Positions 22,590-33,048 of a stretch of 64,000 nt of DNA are shown here, in pieces. This stretch comes from Venturia oleaginea (lineage: Eukaryota > Ascomycota > Dothideomycetes > Venturiales > Venturiaceae), in NCBI GenBank assembly GCA_013176395.1, contig JABMLP010000011.1, positions 496,001-560,000 of the forward strand. The letters run 5' to 3'. Each line of letters begins with the position of its first letter. The first letter of the stretch is position 1. The notes beneath the pieces are model-generated. The model did no database searches, was not told where the DNA came from, and was given only the letters and a program-made list of their open reading frames with translations. The position numbers were made by a program, and so were the translations under genes.

Positions 22590-23971
22590 ATGAGATTCAC
22601 ATCGCAAATCGCCTTTGCCTCACTGGCCGCGCTTGTCAGCTCAAAAGCTATCAATTTTGAAAAGCGTGCCCCAGCTCTGGACGTAAAGCTTTCTGCCAAG
22701 GGCAACACTCTCGTCAAGGCTGTCATCACCAACACTGGATCGTCTGATATCAACCTGTTGAACAAAGGAACATTCCTTGATACGGCGGCAGTTGAGAAAG
22801 TCTCGGTTTCTTCCGATGGTAAGTCCTGACCTTTTGCTATCAGCACGCATCCTTTTAACCCTGTCTGTTTGTATATCTGCCAACAAGGATGTGGCTGATG
22901 CGCAAGGCTACCTTGTGAAACGCGACACGCGACACGCAGGTTCAACGCCTGTGTCAAATGCTATATTCTGACCTTCCTATTGTTATCATTTCTTACTGAT
23001 ATCGCCACCCCTTTTTTCCCGCTTGACTATGATAGCTGATAACACACAGTCGGATCCGTTCCATTCCTTGGTATGCGAAAGCGCATCTCGGGCGCTAGTC
23101 TCGCAGCAGATGCATTCACACCTCTCGCTGCCGGTCAGACGCTCGAGTTCGATGTCGACATGGCCACAGTTCACGACTTGTCCACTGGTGGCACTTTCAA
23201 TGTCGCAACCTATGGAGCTATTCCTTACACCATGGCCAATTCGACAACCCTGACTATGGGACAGGCACTTGTTTACAGCAGCAACCAGCTCAAAGTCACT
23301 GTTGACGGGAAACTAGCCTCGAAGGTCAAGCGAGCCCTGCCCAGCCTCGACAAACGTACTGCTGTTCAAAGTGATTGCACCGGCACCAGGAGGACCAACA
23401 CCATTACCGCTCTTTCAAACTGCCAACGCCTGGCCAACGCTGCAGCCACAGCAGCCAGGTCTGGCTCCGCCAGCAAGTTCCAGGAATACTTCAGATCGAC
23501 ATCCACGAGCGTCCGCAACACCGTTGCAGCACGCCTTTCCGCAGTCGCAACCGAATGCGGCAGCTCAACCAGCGGAAGGACAACCCAATACTGCACTGAC
23601 GTATACGGTGCATGCGACTCCAACACCCTCGCCTACACCCTTCCATCCCAGAACTTGGTTGTCAACTGCGGTATCTACTTTACTGCCATCCCTGCTCTTT
23701 CGCGTACTTGCCACGCTCAGGACCAGGCCACCACTACCCTTCACGAGTTCACTCACGCTCCAGGTGTCTACTCTCCAGGTACCCAGGACAATGGTTACGG
23801 ATACTCTGCCGCTACCTCTTTGTCTTCGGCCAACGCTGTTCTTAACGCTGACAGCTATGCGCTTTATGCTAATGGTATGTTCAAATCCCCAATTCACCTT
23901 CGATGCCCACATCTTGCACACCGTATGAGATCATTTACTAATAATTTCCAGCCATTTACGTCGGGTGCTGA
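22590..23971 (+). CDS. deuterolysin, M35 zinc metalloprotease (secreted prepropeptidase)
   Basis: Secreted neutral zinc endopeptidase of the aspzincin family. Exons 22590-22818, 23050-23874 and 23952-23971 give 357 residues. Residues 1-19 form a signal peptide; the propeptide runs to the dibasic sites KVKR and LDKR (about residue 175). The mature domain starts TAVQSDCTGTRR and has HEFTHAPG (zinc ligands and catalytic Glu) and GTQDNGYGY (aspzincin third ligand). The last exon encodes only AIYVGC-stop, the usual M35 end, and is found only by splicing. Intron 1 is unusually long (231 nt) and contains a short ACGCGACACGCG repeat. Six or more cysteines support disulfides. Appears intact. Confidence 0.93.
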
Positions 23972-24998
23972 GCACTCTATGAAGTGATGATGGATGATGC
24001 AAGTGGGGAATATATATGCATCAGAAATACTCCTTTTTCTGGAACAGATGGGTTGAGCCCATGCCAAAAGCATTTACGAGGCTACAGTTTTGGTAGATGA
24101 ATGATCTTTCCTTTAGTTTCTATTCTTTTGAAGGATATATTATGGTACGGGCACTTTTTTTGCTTTGCGATTTGTTCGGCTAGATGATTAGTTCCAAGTA
24201 TCATTAATGACGTTGTGTATCTTGCCGATTTTTTTGAGATTTTTTTGAGATTTTTTTGGGATTTTTTTTTTGACTTTGAAGTTGTGACCTACTTGTTGGG
24301 TGATTTTGTGGAATGTAATGCTGGATATGATGACTGGTAATGAGGTATAATGGAGGGAATTCTCCTCCATATCCATTTGGATACTGACGCGGTATCGAAA
24401 CATTTGATCAAGGCAATAGTCCGATACTATATCAGTAGCTAGAAGAGCAAAGCGAGCGTCCTTCCATTATACCTCCCAATGCCACGACGAGCAATGTCGT
24501 TCCAGGATTGAGGTACTATGTCCTGACATGAGGACCTGCGCTACTAAATAAAAACAATAAGCGCAGTGGGATTCGTCATAGTTGCCATGGAGACATTTCA
24601 TTCGCCCGTCCAAAATTTGGGCCCCGTAATTGTGCAGCAGATTCAAAGACAGATTATGAAGGTACCATGTACCGTATAATTTGTAGCACCTGTGCCTATC
24701 GAATGATCCTACCATCAATCATCTTTCGGTCATGCCATGTCATCAGAACGTCCACACCTGACTAGAGTTTTGTCGTACCTGTATTGGCCTTCGTCCCCAA
24801 CCACCTCTTTATAGCGTCCTGCAGGCCCTTTCTCAGACGTGCGCCTTGACGCCAACGCCACGTGTCTGCTGTGTTTCTGCCTTTATCTTGTTCGAGTCAG
24901 TCTGCCTGTCTCTTTCTTTTACTGTCCGTCGCGCAACCTCTACCTCCACCTAGCATTAATTTCAGTCACTCGGACTTGTATTTTCCTCCGCCATCTCT
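23972..24998. other. convergent intergenic region
   Basis: About 1 kb of 3' flank between the deuterolysin and the small secreted protein gene. Contains a short A/T tandem repeat (24227-24273) and otherwise no recognised feature. Confidence 0.5.
24227..24273. repeat. short A/T-rich tandem repeat (11-bp unit)
   Basis: Four units of GATTTTTTTGA or close variants in a row, the last with a longer T-run. Confidence 0.85.
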
Positions 24999-25360
24999 TT
25001 ATCTCGTCATGGTAGCGACGACAGTTACAATCAAGCTCTTTGGGCACCCTTCCACATTCGTAGGACAGGCGCCACCACAGCCCGTCTCGTAGCTCGTCAC
25101 CGTTGATGTCTCCGGGCACGCCCCAATGGCCGGCGGCATCGTTACTGTTGAAAAGGTTGGTAGTGGGCATTGGAATGCGCATCCCTTGCCTTTTGGCGAG
25201 CCGTTGGAGTTTGATATTCTTGTCCACCCTTTGAGGGCGGTGGACATGTGGTTGGAGGTAGAAAACGAGTTGCTGTGTAGCATTGCGCAATTGCTGTCGA
25301 AGCGAGTGAGAGAAGGAGGATTAGGAGGGAGTACAGGCTTGTTGGGAGTGAGCATGCCAT
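24999..25360 (-). CDS. small secreted cysteine-rich protein
   Basis: Predicted 107-residue secreted protein. The start MACSLPTSLYSLLILLLSL ends in STAIA-Q, a clear signal peptide, followed by CYTATRFLPPTTCPPPSKG. The C-terminal part has a repeated pattern found in small Thr/Cys-rich fungal secreted proteins: CAFQCPLPTFSTVT, GACPETSTVT, YETGCGGACPT, GCPKSLIVTVVAT. The two parts lie in different frames; an intron at 25190-25227 joins them in phase but would be only 38 nt, below the usual fungal minimum. Otherwise the gene is frameshifted. No known domain; wall- or adhesion-related function is only a guess. Confidence 0.5.
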
Positions 25361-26268
25361 TCTGTTGGATATCGTGAAAAGGGCCAAAATGCTGTCAAGG
25401 TGGATAGTTGCTGTCAACGATAGTGAGTGAGCTCATGTCGTGTGGTCTATAAAGATTGACGTGCACGTCAAGAATGCGATTGTGCTATACACCACTGCTT
25501 ATAACTGAGTAAGAGAAAGAGAGGCCATCAATCATTAAGGAATGACTTACTTACGCAGCTCCTTGCCTGCCGTTCCAGCGAGCTCACGTATCGTCTCCTT
25601 TCTCGATAGTACCAGTTCATTTCGCTTCCGAATTTCTTCTGATCACTCCATGATTGGACAAGTTGCCGATGAAGGATCCAATCATACCAGTTGTATTTTT
25701 TACATAGATTGTCTGGCCAAAATAATTAAGGGGCAAGTGAGGAGAAGTAGTTCTTATTAATTTATATTAGTTGCTACGCGCGGGTGCTGAGAGCATGCGA
25801 GTAGAATTGTGATGATGTAGGAGTATTCTTCCTGGATTTTTTAGCGATACCCCAGCCTCCATTTGATGGAAATCATGTCGATGTTGATGGGACAATTGTT
25901 GTTGTTTGGAGAGCACCGGGCTGAAGAGGAAGAATTCGTGCATTGCACGTGACGATGACATGACAAGATTCGAACTCTTGGGATGCATAGTAGTGTAGCA
26001 CGAATGATGCTGAATTGTCCAGTCAGCGTCTGCCAGGTAACCATCGATCTCTTCCTTGTTTGAGACTTTGCTCGCTCAAAGGTTGGACTGAAATGCTTGT
26101 TTTAGGAAAGCTGTGACAGATGACGTAGCACTGATCGGGGTTGCCTAAAGCCTTCAACTGCCTCGAAGTTCAATCCAAACAATAACAACAGCAACACCAG
26201 TCAAGAATCAATCAAACAATCAATTCAATCAGTCAAACAATCAACTAAGACAACCACCAATTGCATTC
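25361..26268. other. divergent intergenic region with CAA-rich leader
   Basis: About 900 bp between two divergent genes. The last 100 bp before 26269 (26170-26268) are strikingly rich in CAA/TCAA (CAATCAAACAATC repeated), an unstructured 5' leader typical of abundantly expressed fungal mRNAs. Minus ORFs at 25767-26044 show no motif. Confidence 0.55.
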
Positions 26269-27597
26269 ATGGAGACTGTCAACAACGCCGTCAATGCTGC
26301 TACCAAGATGATTTGGGGCGAGCCAGCTCCAGCGGCCGACACGACTAAACAGACAACCGAGCCTATTTCAGGAGAGACTGGAGAAGGCACCTTGGATGAG
26401 CCCTACGACAAGGGTAATACTGATGGTACGTCTTGATTTGCATTTGGAACCCATTCCTCGACTCCACGTCGACATTGCTACGCTTTTGAAACTTCAATCT
26501 TGTGCCATTGAATCCATTTGGCTTCAAAATAGAAGAGTCCAGAGCGAGATGCTCCTTCCTCGGTAGCAAAAGTTCTAATATTCTACAGTCAGCATCACCT
26601 CGGACACAACCAGTACTCAAAACATTGCCTCCACAGCACCGTCTTCAGGCACAACAGCAATCCCCAAACCATCCTCCATGCCAGCAATCCCCGAACCATC
26701 CTCCACAACAGCAATCCTCGAACCATCCTCCACAACAGCAATCCCTGAACCATCCTCCACAACAGCAAGCACCAAACCAGTTTCCACAACAGCAACCGTT
26801 CCAGCCGATACATCCTCCAAAATGCTCGGTGACGATATCGACCCTATTTCAACCACCGTGCCCTCCAGTACCACCAACCCAACCTCAAACATTCAGCCTT
26901 TCACCAACGATCCAGCCACAGCTGTCCATTCTGCCACTGCAGAAGTTGGCCAAAAGCAGCAAGGTGCCGATCGACCATCCGAAGTTCCCAACGCTGCCCA
27001 AACCGAAGCTTTGAAGGAGAAGTCACACGTTGGCGAGAAGACACAGAGTGAGTCCGGCATCAAGGTCACAGACGATAACCGAGAACAACTCGCAACAGAG
27101 GGCAAACTGCCAACCCTGCCCAACGACCACTCAGGGGAGCCCATGAAGATGCACGCCGACACTATAAAAGAGAAGTCAGCAGACGATGCTGACCCGCGAA
27201 CAGAGGGCAAGATTGATCGCTCGGCTAGTGTAAGCCACGAGGGAGGCGGCCAACATGGCAAGGCTGAGGGAACAGGCGAGCAGTGGGTGAAGTCGACTGG
27301 TCTTGCCGCTGAGGGTGGAGATTTCGATGCAACCAAGCCTGGTGCTGGCAAGGAAGCCAATCGTGAGTATCTTCAAATGCTATATATCTAACGTGAGCGT
27401 TGCTAATTACCTCGATAGGTATACTGGAGGAGAAGGGCATCAAGAAGGACGACCGTGGCGTGATGGCTACTGAGGACGATTCGACACCCGATCTCGGCAG
27501 CGGTAGCGACGACACCCCTGGAAAGAAAGAGTCCAAGATGGCTAAGCTCAAGGAGAAGCTTCATATTCGTTCCAAAAAGTCTGAGTCCGATGCCTAG
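26269..27597 (+). CDS. conserved fungal 'METVNNAV' hydrophilic protein with repeat region
   Basis: Three exons (26269-26425, 26589-27362, 27419-27597) give 369 residues. The start METVNNAVNAATKMIWGE and following EPISGETGEG.TLDEPYDKGN match a widespread ascomycete family often labelled 'glycine-rich cell wall structural protein', though there is no signal peptide or membrane segment. The middle holds a 9-residue repeat (EPSSTTAIP type), then long charged, disordered sequence with Glu, Lys and Gly. The Lys-rich C-terminus (KMAKLKEKLHIRSKKSESDA) is also typical of the family. Hydrophilic, disordered composition suggests a cytosolic, possibly stress-related role; this is inference. The CAA-rich leader suggests strong expression. 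Confidence 0.85.
26651..26785 (+). repeat. coding minisatellite, 27-bp unit
   Basis: Five consecutive 27-bp units beginning ACAACAGCAATCC (the second starts ATGCC) and ending ACCATCCTCC; each encodes nine residues of the type TTAIPEPSS. The last unit is diverged. Length multiple of three keeps the frame. Confidence 0.85.
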
Positions 27598-28016
27598 GCG
27601 TGATGAGTATGAAGTGACCCATCCTACTGGACCAGCATCCTAATGCACTTTATGATGGGAAGTGTCCTTTGACATAGGCGTTTTGATGACGACAGCGAAT
27701 GTATAATACCAGCTTGCAGCTTTTGCTATGTTGAATGAATTATCTGATTTTAATTCAATTTCTAACATGGACCGTATCGTTCTTCGGCTTAATAACACGG
27801 GGGTATTTTCGAAAGATATGGATTTGTTTGTGTTGGCATCAACGTTTACTCTGACGTGAAGGAACGAGAAGGGGACGGTCTACTTCTCCTCTCTAGCGCG
27901 CCCGAAACATTGGTTTAGCTGAAGAGGTCAAGCATTCGATCCAGTATCCCGATAAAACTTAATAGTCTAGAAGCATTAGTGCAAGACCTCAGTGTCAACG
28001 CGTTTAGGAAGCTGAC
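27598..28016. other. 3' flank of METVNNAV gene
   Basis: About 420 bp with no gene; 3' untranslated sequence and convergent spacer. Confidence 0.5.
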
Positions 28017-28635
28017 TTACGCTGCTTGTCCTTCAAAGATTGTTGTTGCGATCATTGTATCTTTCATCTTTGGTATTCTCTCCCAGTCTTTGATTAGAAT
28101 AAGTAACAGGCTATCAGGGAGGATGACTGAGAATGTGTATAAAGGCCAGAGAACGACATTGCAGTTTAAAGATCGGTTTTGGGATTCTTTGCAACTCCAA
28201 GTGTAGATGAGGGATGTTAAGATGAGCTTGGATGTATTTAGCTTGACAGATTTCTTCCGTAAACTGTGAGGAGTGTTGGAGAAGAGTAACACGTACCAAA
28301 ACCACTGGTCGTAAGCCTCCGATTTTCCAGTGGAAGAGGCATGTCTGTTCGATGGTGGAGGTGGAGTTGGTTGTGGAGAGGCATTCGCCTTAGATTACTT
28401 TGTTCAGGGTTAAAGCGAGGAGAAGGAAGAGTAGGACGATGCCGTCTAGTGGGCGAAATCCAGTTTTCGGTACGATTATCTCTTGGATCTTTGGGGGTGG
28501 ACCGTTGAGTGGTATTGATTCGTAGGATAGGGCGTAGAATTCGATGCCGCTGTATTCATTTGTATCTTTCTGCAGTTGTGAGTGTGAACTACGAACTGGC
28601 AACGGACGGGAGAAATTTTGGTCGGGTGGAACCAT
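28017..28635 (-). pseudogene. possible remnant of a membrane-protein gene
   Basis: An 81-codon ORF (from 28635) contains GIEFYALSYESIPLNGPPPK and ends in a hydrophobic helix (GIVLLFLLLALTLNKVI). In the same frame, beyond a TAA, sequence continues with several cysteines and FHWKIGGLRPVVL. Another frame downstream (28017-28292) has two further hydrophobic stretches (VVLWPLYTFSVILPDSLLLILI). Together they look like a small multi-pass protein with an internal stop or an unrecognised intron. I do not recognise the family. Low confidence. Confidence 0.3.
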
Positions 28636-29126
28636 GTTTGCAAATAGGGTGATGGAGAGAGAGGTAGGAAGTTGGATGAGATCCTTGGCTTTATTCTTCA
28701 GATTTTCAGCTTGGAGTCATAGATGGTGTCTGTGTGTGATCTTGTTTGGTGTACGATTTGTACTACGTTGAGGGAGCCTGAGATATTTACCGACCTTGAA
28801 CCTGTTCACCGTCATTCCTGACACAAAGTTTTGCTTTCTCCTTTTATCTGACAGAGTAAAATGAGCTGTCTGGTGGTTTCAAAATTTCGGGACAGCATGT
28901 GATACACGGATCCTGGAGAACACAGTCAGTGACTGAATCGAACAGACATGGTGGCGTGTATGGTATAGCTGTGAGGGGATGACGGTTGATCTCAGGCCCC
29001 CAATCACCTCCATCTGATCCGCTTGAGGTTTTGCATTGAAGCTCACCAACTATCTTAAGTGGGCTGCTTGGGTATTAGGTAATGAGCTATTCTCGAGAGG
29101 CAGAAAATGAATCTTACCACAATTGC
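28636..29126. other. intergenic region 3' of the DMT transporter
   Basis: About 490 bp, no gene recognised. May include the promoter of the remnant at 28017-28635. Confidence 0.45.
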
Positions 29127-30348
29127 TCAAGTACTGGTACTTGCTCTTCGATCAGTGTCTCCTGCAACGTACTCAGCTCCAAGCAATGCACTCTCTTCAT
29201 CAACAACAGCCGCTTTTGAAGACTCCTGGGTCGGTGTCTGAGGCTGTTGCAGAGCAGCCCACAGCGTACTCGCAATGACAATAGCACCACCAATGAGACT
29301 CCATGTACCCGGAATAACGCCCCAAATAGTCCAATCGAATAAGAGCGCAAACAGGATTTGAGTGTACAACATGCTGGTAGCCTTACTGCTCTTATCCATT
29401 TGCAGACCAGCTGTAAGTAGGAACTGTAAGACAAACCCAAGAACACCCAGAAGAGCCAGAAGAACCCATTCGTGAGCATCTGTGGGCATTACGAACCCGA
29501 TATCAGGGCTGATGAGAAGGATTGCCGTGGAGCCCACAGTAGCAATGAATGCAAAGTAATTTACAGACATGAGCGCGTGGGCCCTAGATCCAATAACTCG
29601 GATCATCGTATACGCTCCCGAGGCTCCAAGAACCCCAATGACGGAGACACCAATAGCGATGAGTCGTTGTTTTGGAGTCACCTCGTCTATCTCGTTACCG
29701 ATGGAATTGCTGTCAATCTCATGGCCAAAAATAGCGGCTGGGTGAGCAATAATGGTAACACCAATCAGAGCTGCCACGCCCGCGGCAAGATCTTTTTTGG
29801 AGAAGATCTGACCGAGAAATATTGAGCATGCCCAAGCTGTGACTATTGGCACCAGAAAGCGAAATACAGTCGCTTCGGCAAGTGGGAGATAATGGACAGA
29901 ATCTGGAAGAAGTTAGACCTGACATAGCTATATGGCAGGATAATTTTCGCCTCACAATATAGGCACCAGAGTCCAAAGGAACCAAATAAAGCACGAACAA
30001 CCAGAAGGCCTCGAACATCTTTCTTTCCAAAAGGAAAATCCGGGACCTCTGTATACCACATGTACAAGCTGCTCAAAACCAATGTAGTGCTCATGCGTGC
30101 GAACATTATCTACGTTTGTGTTCAGCCAATGAGCAATAAATTCTCGGATGGATTGTCATTTCCCCAAAGATGCGACGAACCTGAAATGCAGGCATGCTAT
30201 GACTTCGTCCTTGCTGAAGATATCGAACGATTGCATCCATGGAAGAACCAGCCACTTCAGCCAGCAGAATCAGACATGCTCCTTTGTTGCGGCGATATAT
30301 TCTTCTCAGAAGACTCTCTCGCTCTGATTTAGTAGAGCTGGAATCCAT
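29127..30348 (-). CDS. DMT-superfamily (EamA / SLC35G-like) transporter
   Basis: Multi-pass membrane transporter with two EamA repeats, about ten helices, 365 residues from exons 30181-30348, 29956-30109 and 29127-29902. The N-terminal cytoplasmic tail (MDSSSTKSERESLLRRIY) is followed by LILLAEVAGSSMDAIVRYL, the intron-spanning FQIMFARMSTTLVLSSLY, DFPFGKKDVRGLLVVRAL and SVHYLPLAEATVFRFLVPI, typical of SLC35G-like fungal proteins. The second EamA repeat includes MLYTQILFALLFDW and SLIGGAIVIAS. The C-terminus is hydrophilic. Both introns restore the conserved helices in phase. Substrate unknown. Confidence 0.88.
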
Positions 30349-30978
30349 TTAGGCAATATTGGTGAGCGTATGTATGAGACGAAAACAGCGCTGTCATATA
30401 ACTTCAAGATGCAATTCAAAAAAGATGCGAGAAACACCCCGTAGAACTTCCTCGGAAATGAAAATTTGGCGGAGGTATAAGCCACTGAATTGACCATTTG
30501 CTCGAATTTTTGATCTCGCAGCTGACCAGTCACATGCAGTGCTAGCCCATAGAGTGCTAGTAACCCCACAAGCAAGAAATCTCCATCCGGAATTCCGGTT
30601 GCTATGAAATACCTCGTTCAATCAGACGGAGTGTTGATATCTTTGGACCAGAAGATTAGGCAGTTCTACATACGCGACCATGGCCAGCATACATGACTGC
30701 ATGCTGCCTGAGGGGCGCCAGATCACCTTCACCTCCACACTCGCCCTCTCCAGCGTGGCTGCTGGTACCGAGCAGTCCCGAAAGGACGATAAGGACAGTT
30801 ACGAATGGTTATGAATGCAGGGGACAGTTTGGCGAAGGAAGATCTGTGGTCTCTCGATGGGGATGACGGGAATCGGTAGCAATTCCAAGGAAGAATTCTT
30901 GCCCTTGTTCCTATGCTAGCACGGTCCGAGCAGCTTTCTCCACAACATGACCGCCATAAGCGAATGACGAGATCCAGA
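30349..30978. other. intergenic region upstream of the DMT transporter
   Basis: About 630 bp. Small minus-strand ORFs (30306-30575, 30394-30621) overlap the transporter start and have no motif. Should contain the transporter promoter. Confidence 0.45.
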
Positions 30979-31574
30979 TTATCCATGCAACCGCATACCC
31001 TTTATGGTGAACAGATGCCAAACTACCTCTATGTTAGTAAAAGAACACCCATAAGCGTAAAATCTCAATATAATACCTACCGTCATACTGCAAGTTTGAC
31101 CACGGTCAGGGTCACAACTAACATCGCAAGCACGATTTTCTAGCTTCTTCGGCCTTTCAAGTCCATTGAGAGGCGCTGGTATTCCAACCTGCCAGACCCT
31201 GCCCATACGCGGTGCATAACATCGCATCGACCATGTGAATCCAGGGAAAACGTTTTTACCATAACGCAATAGCCTCGCTTCTTCACACCCTCCGCCGCAA
31301 GGTCTTGCGACTCCGCGTTTCTGGACCCAGTCCAAGAAAGCGTCCCGGTTTGCAATGAAGGCCTTGATGTAGGTTTTGAGTTCACCTTGTACTGTTTGTT
31401 TTTTCGTTAGGTTTGTAAGGCCGATTTAGAGTGTAAGCTTCTAGGCTTCTTACCGCAAACGTCATTTGGGCAGGGGACGATGTAGGTTGTTTCATAATGC
31501 GTGCAACCTCTTGCGATAACCATTGTTGGTGCCACAGCGATGAGGGCGGGGAGGAAGTAGGAAGTGAAATGCAT
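30979..31574 (-). CDS. small secreted cysteine-rich protein, unknown function
   Basis: Two exons (31454-31574 and 30979-31391) give about 177 residues. The start MHFTSYFLPALIAVAPTMVIA is a signal peptide; the mature part has about ten cysteines in pairs (GCTHYETTYIVPCPNDVC, RPCGGGCEE, MRCYAP, RACDVSCD, TCSMT) and KNVFPGFTWSM. The intron is framed by GTAAGA and AACAG and splices in phase (VC-VQG). Near the C-terminus another GT-AG pair (donor after CSMT, TACTAACATAG acceptor) could remove about 50 nt and change the last residues. Size, secretion and cysteine content are effector-like, but no known family is recognised. Confidence 0.65.
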
Positions 31575-33048
31575 GGTAATAATAATAATGATCAGGAAGA
31601 GGAGTAGCCTTCAAAAACGTATGAGGATATAAGTTTTAGTGACTATGAAGATTGGTACTCCCTACTCTCTTTTTAACTTGACGCGACAAGATTCGCCTTC
31701 GTCTTTTCTCTGGGCGGATACTTATCGTCGATCTCAATCAACTCATCCTATCCCTAATCTTTTGAGTGAGCTTTGCCCTCAGGAACTTTGACCGCCGAAG
31801 TATAATGGTTCGTGCATCCACGTGGACATTCTTTGAGTGTTATTTGACTGACTGATTAGGTGACGCCCACAATTCTGATATAAGCCAAGGTGATATATTG
31901 ACAGCTAAGGACTTTCGTATTGTTATTTCATATCGATGCTCCCTACAGGTCTCGTGGCACATAATTTAAAGATGTTGGCGATGACTAAAAATAGGTATGC
32001 TCCCAGCCTCGCTTAGCGTCTATTCGCTTCTTGGCTCTTGCGACATCGAAGTTACTATACACGGATAAAGTGAGATAGCTTGCATGTGCTGGGTATTCCA
32101 TCGCCGTTTAATATAATCATCGCAACTTGACGTGTATTTACCCGGTAACCTGGCTTGGCAAATCATAAGTCTTTGTCCGGCTGCTGTCCCGAGCACCCGT
32201 TCGCGTCCTTCGCAGAAACTGGACATGCGAATTCACCCGAGTAAATACACTCGCTCTCAGCTTACATACCGTCCATTAAGTCAAGGAAAGAAGGCTAGCA
32301 AATCTCTGCTCAACGCCGAAGCAACGACAATTACCAGAATTTTTTCCGACAGTCGAACTTGACAGCCGCACGATCCTCGAATCTCTCTATCATGCAGAAC
32401 TGGACGCGCGAGAATGCTGATTGCCAAGATTAGGAGCGACGGGAATCACGATCATCTCGTTCTTGACCCACAATAGTCCTAGTCGCCAAGTGCAGACACG
32501 GTCTCCGATATTCCCGTCCCTAGAAATTTCAAACGAGCTAGGCATTTTGTAAGGTTGGTCGTGTGCCACACAATTTTCAAAGTGAAAAAAAAATGTGTGG
32601 TTTGTCAGCAACGCAAGTCCATCTACTGTGGTGTCTGGCCAAATAAACGTACAGTAGATTCTTATGATACACCTCCTTACGATTTCAACAGGGGTGCACC
32701 GGGATGCCGAATTGACCTTTATTTGCCCAGGACACCATAGTATCTCCCGCACGCAAACGCCGGGAAATCGGGACGAAAGTTGCGGGATCTTTAGGGCACT
32801 GGTTCTTGGCTCACCAGCAGTGCAAGAGAACGAGAGCGTCTAGAACTTTTTAACGATTGGAAGTCAGAAATGGTCAAGAAACTTGGCGCGCTCTATCCTA
32901 ATCAGATGATCTTTAACGGAGAATTGTCTTCTTCTCACAAGTCGAGTTCACCAACATCACTCTCTTCAAAGCTCGTAAAACCGGAAGAGATCCTCTCCAG
33001 ACACCAAATACTTCCTAGAGTGCGTTACACCAAGAAAATCCCAAGCTT
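31575..33048. other. long intergenic region
   Basis: About 1.5 kb. Holds the promoter of the small secreted protein and no supported gene. ORFs at 32020-32226, 32132-32362 and 32390-32752 lack motifs. A 10-bp inverted pair (32132-32141 / 32241-32250) has no target duplication. Confidence 0.45.

Noticed and set aside
26502..27014. Gln/Pro repeat ORF (QQSPNHPP type)
   Set aside because: Other-frame translation of the 27-bp minisatellite in the METVNNAV gene.
32132..32250. 10-bp inverted pair (GTGTATTTAC / GTAAATACAC) as a possible MITE
   Set aside because: Too short, no target-site duplication and no other element features.
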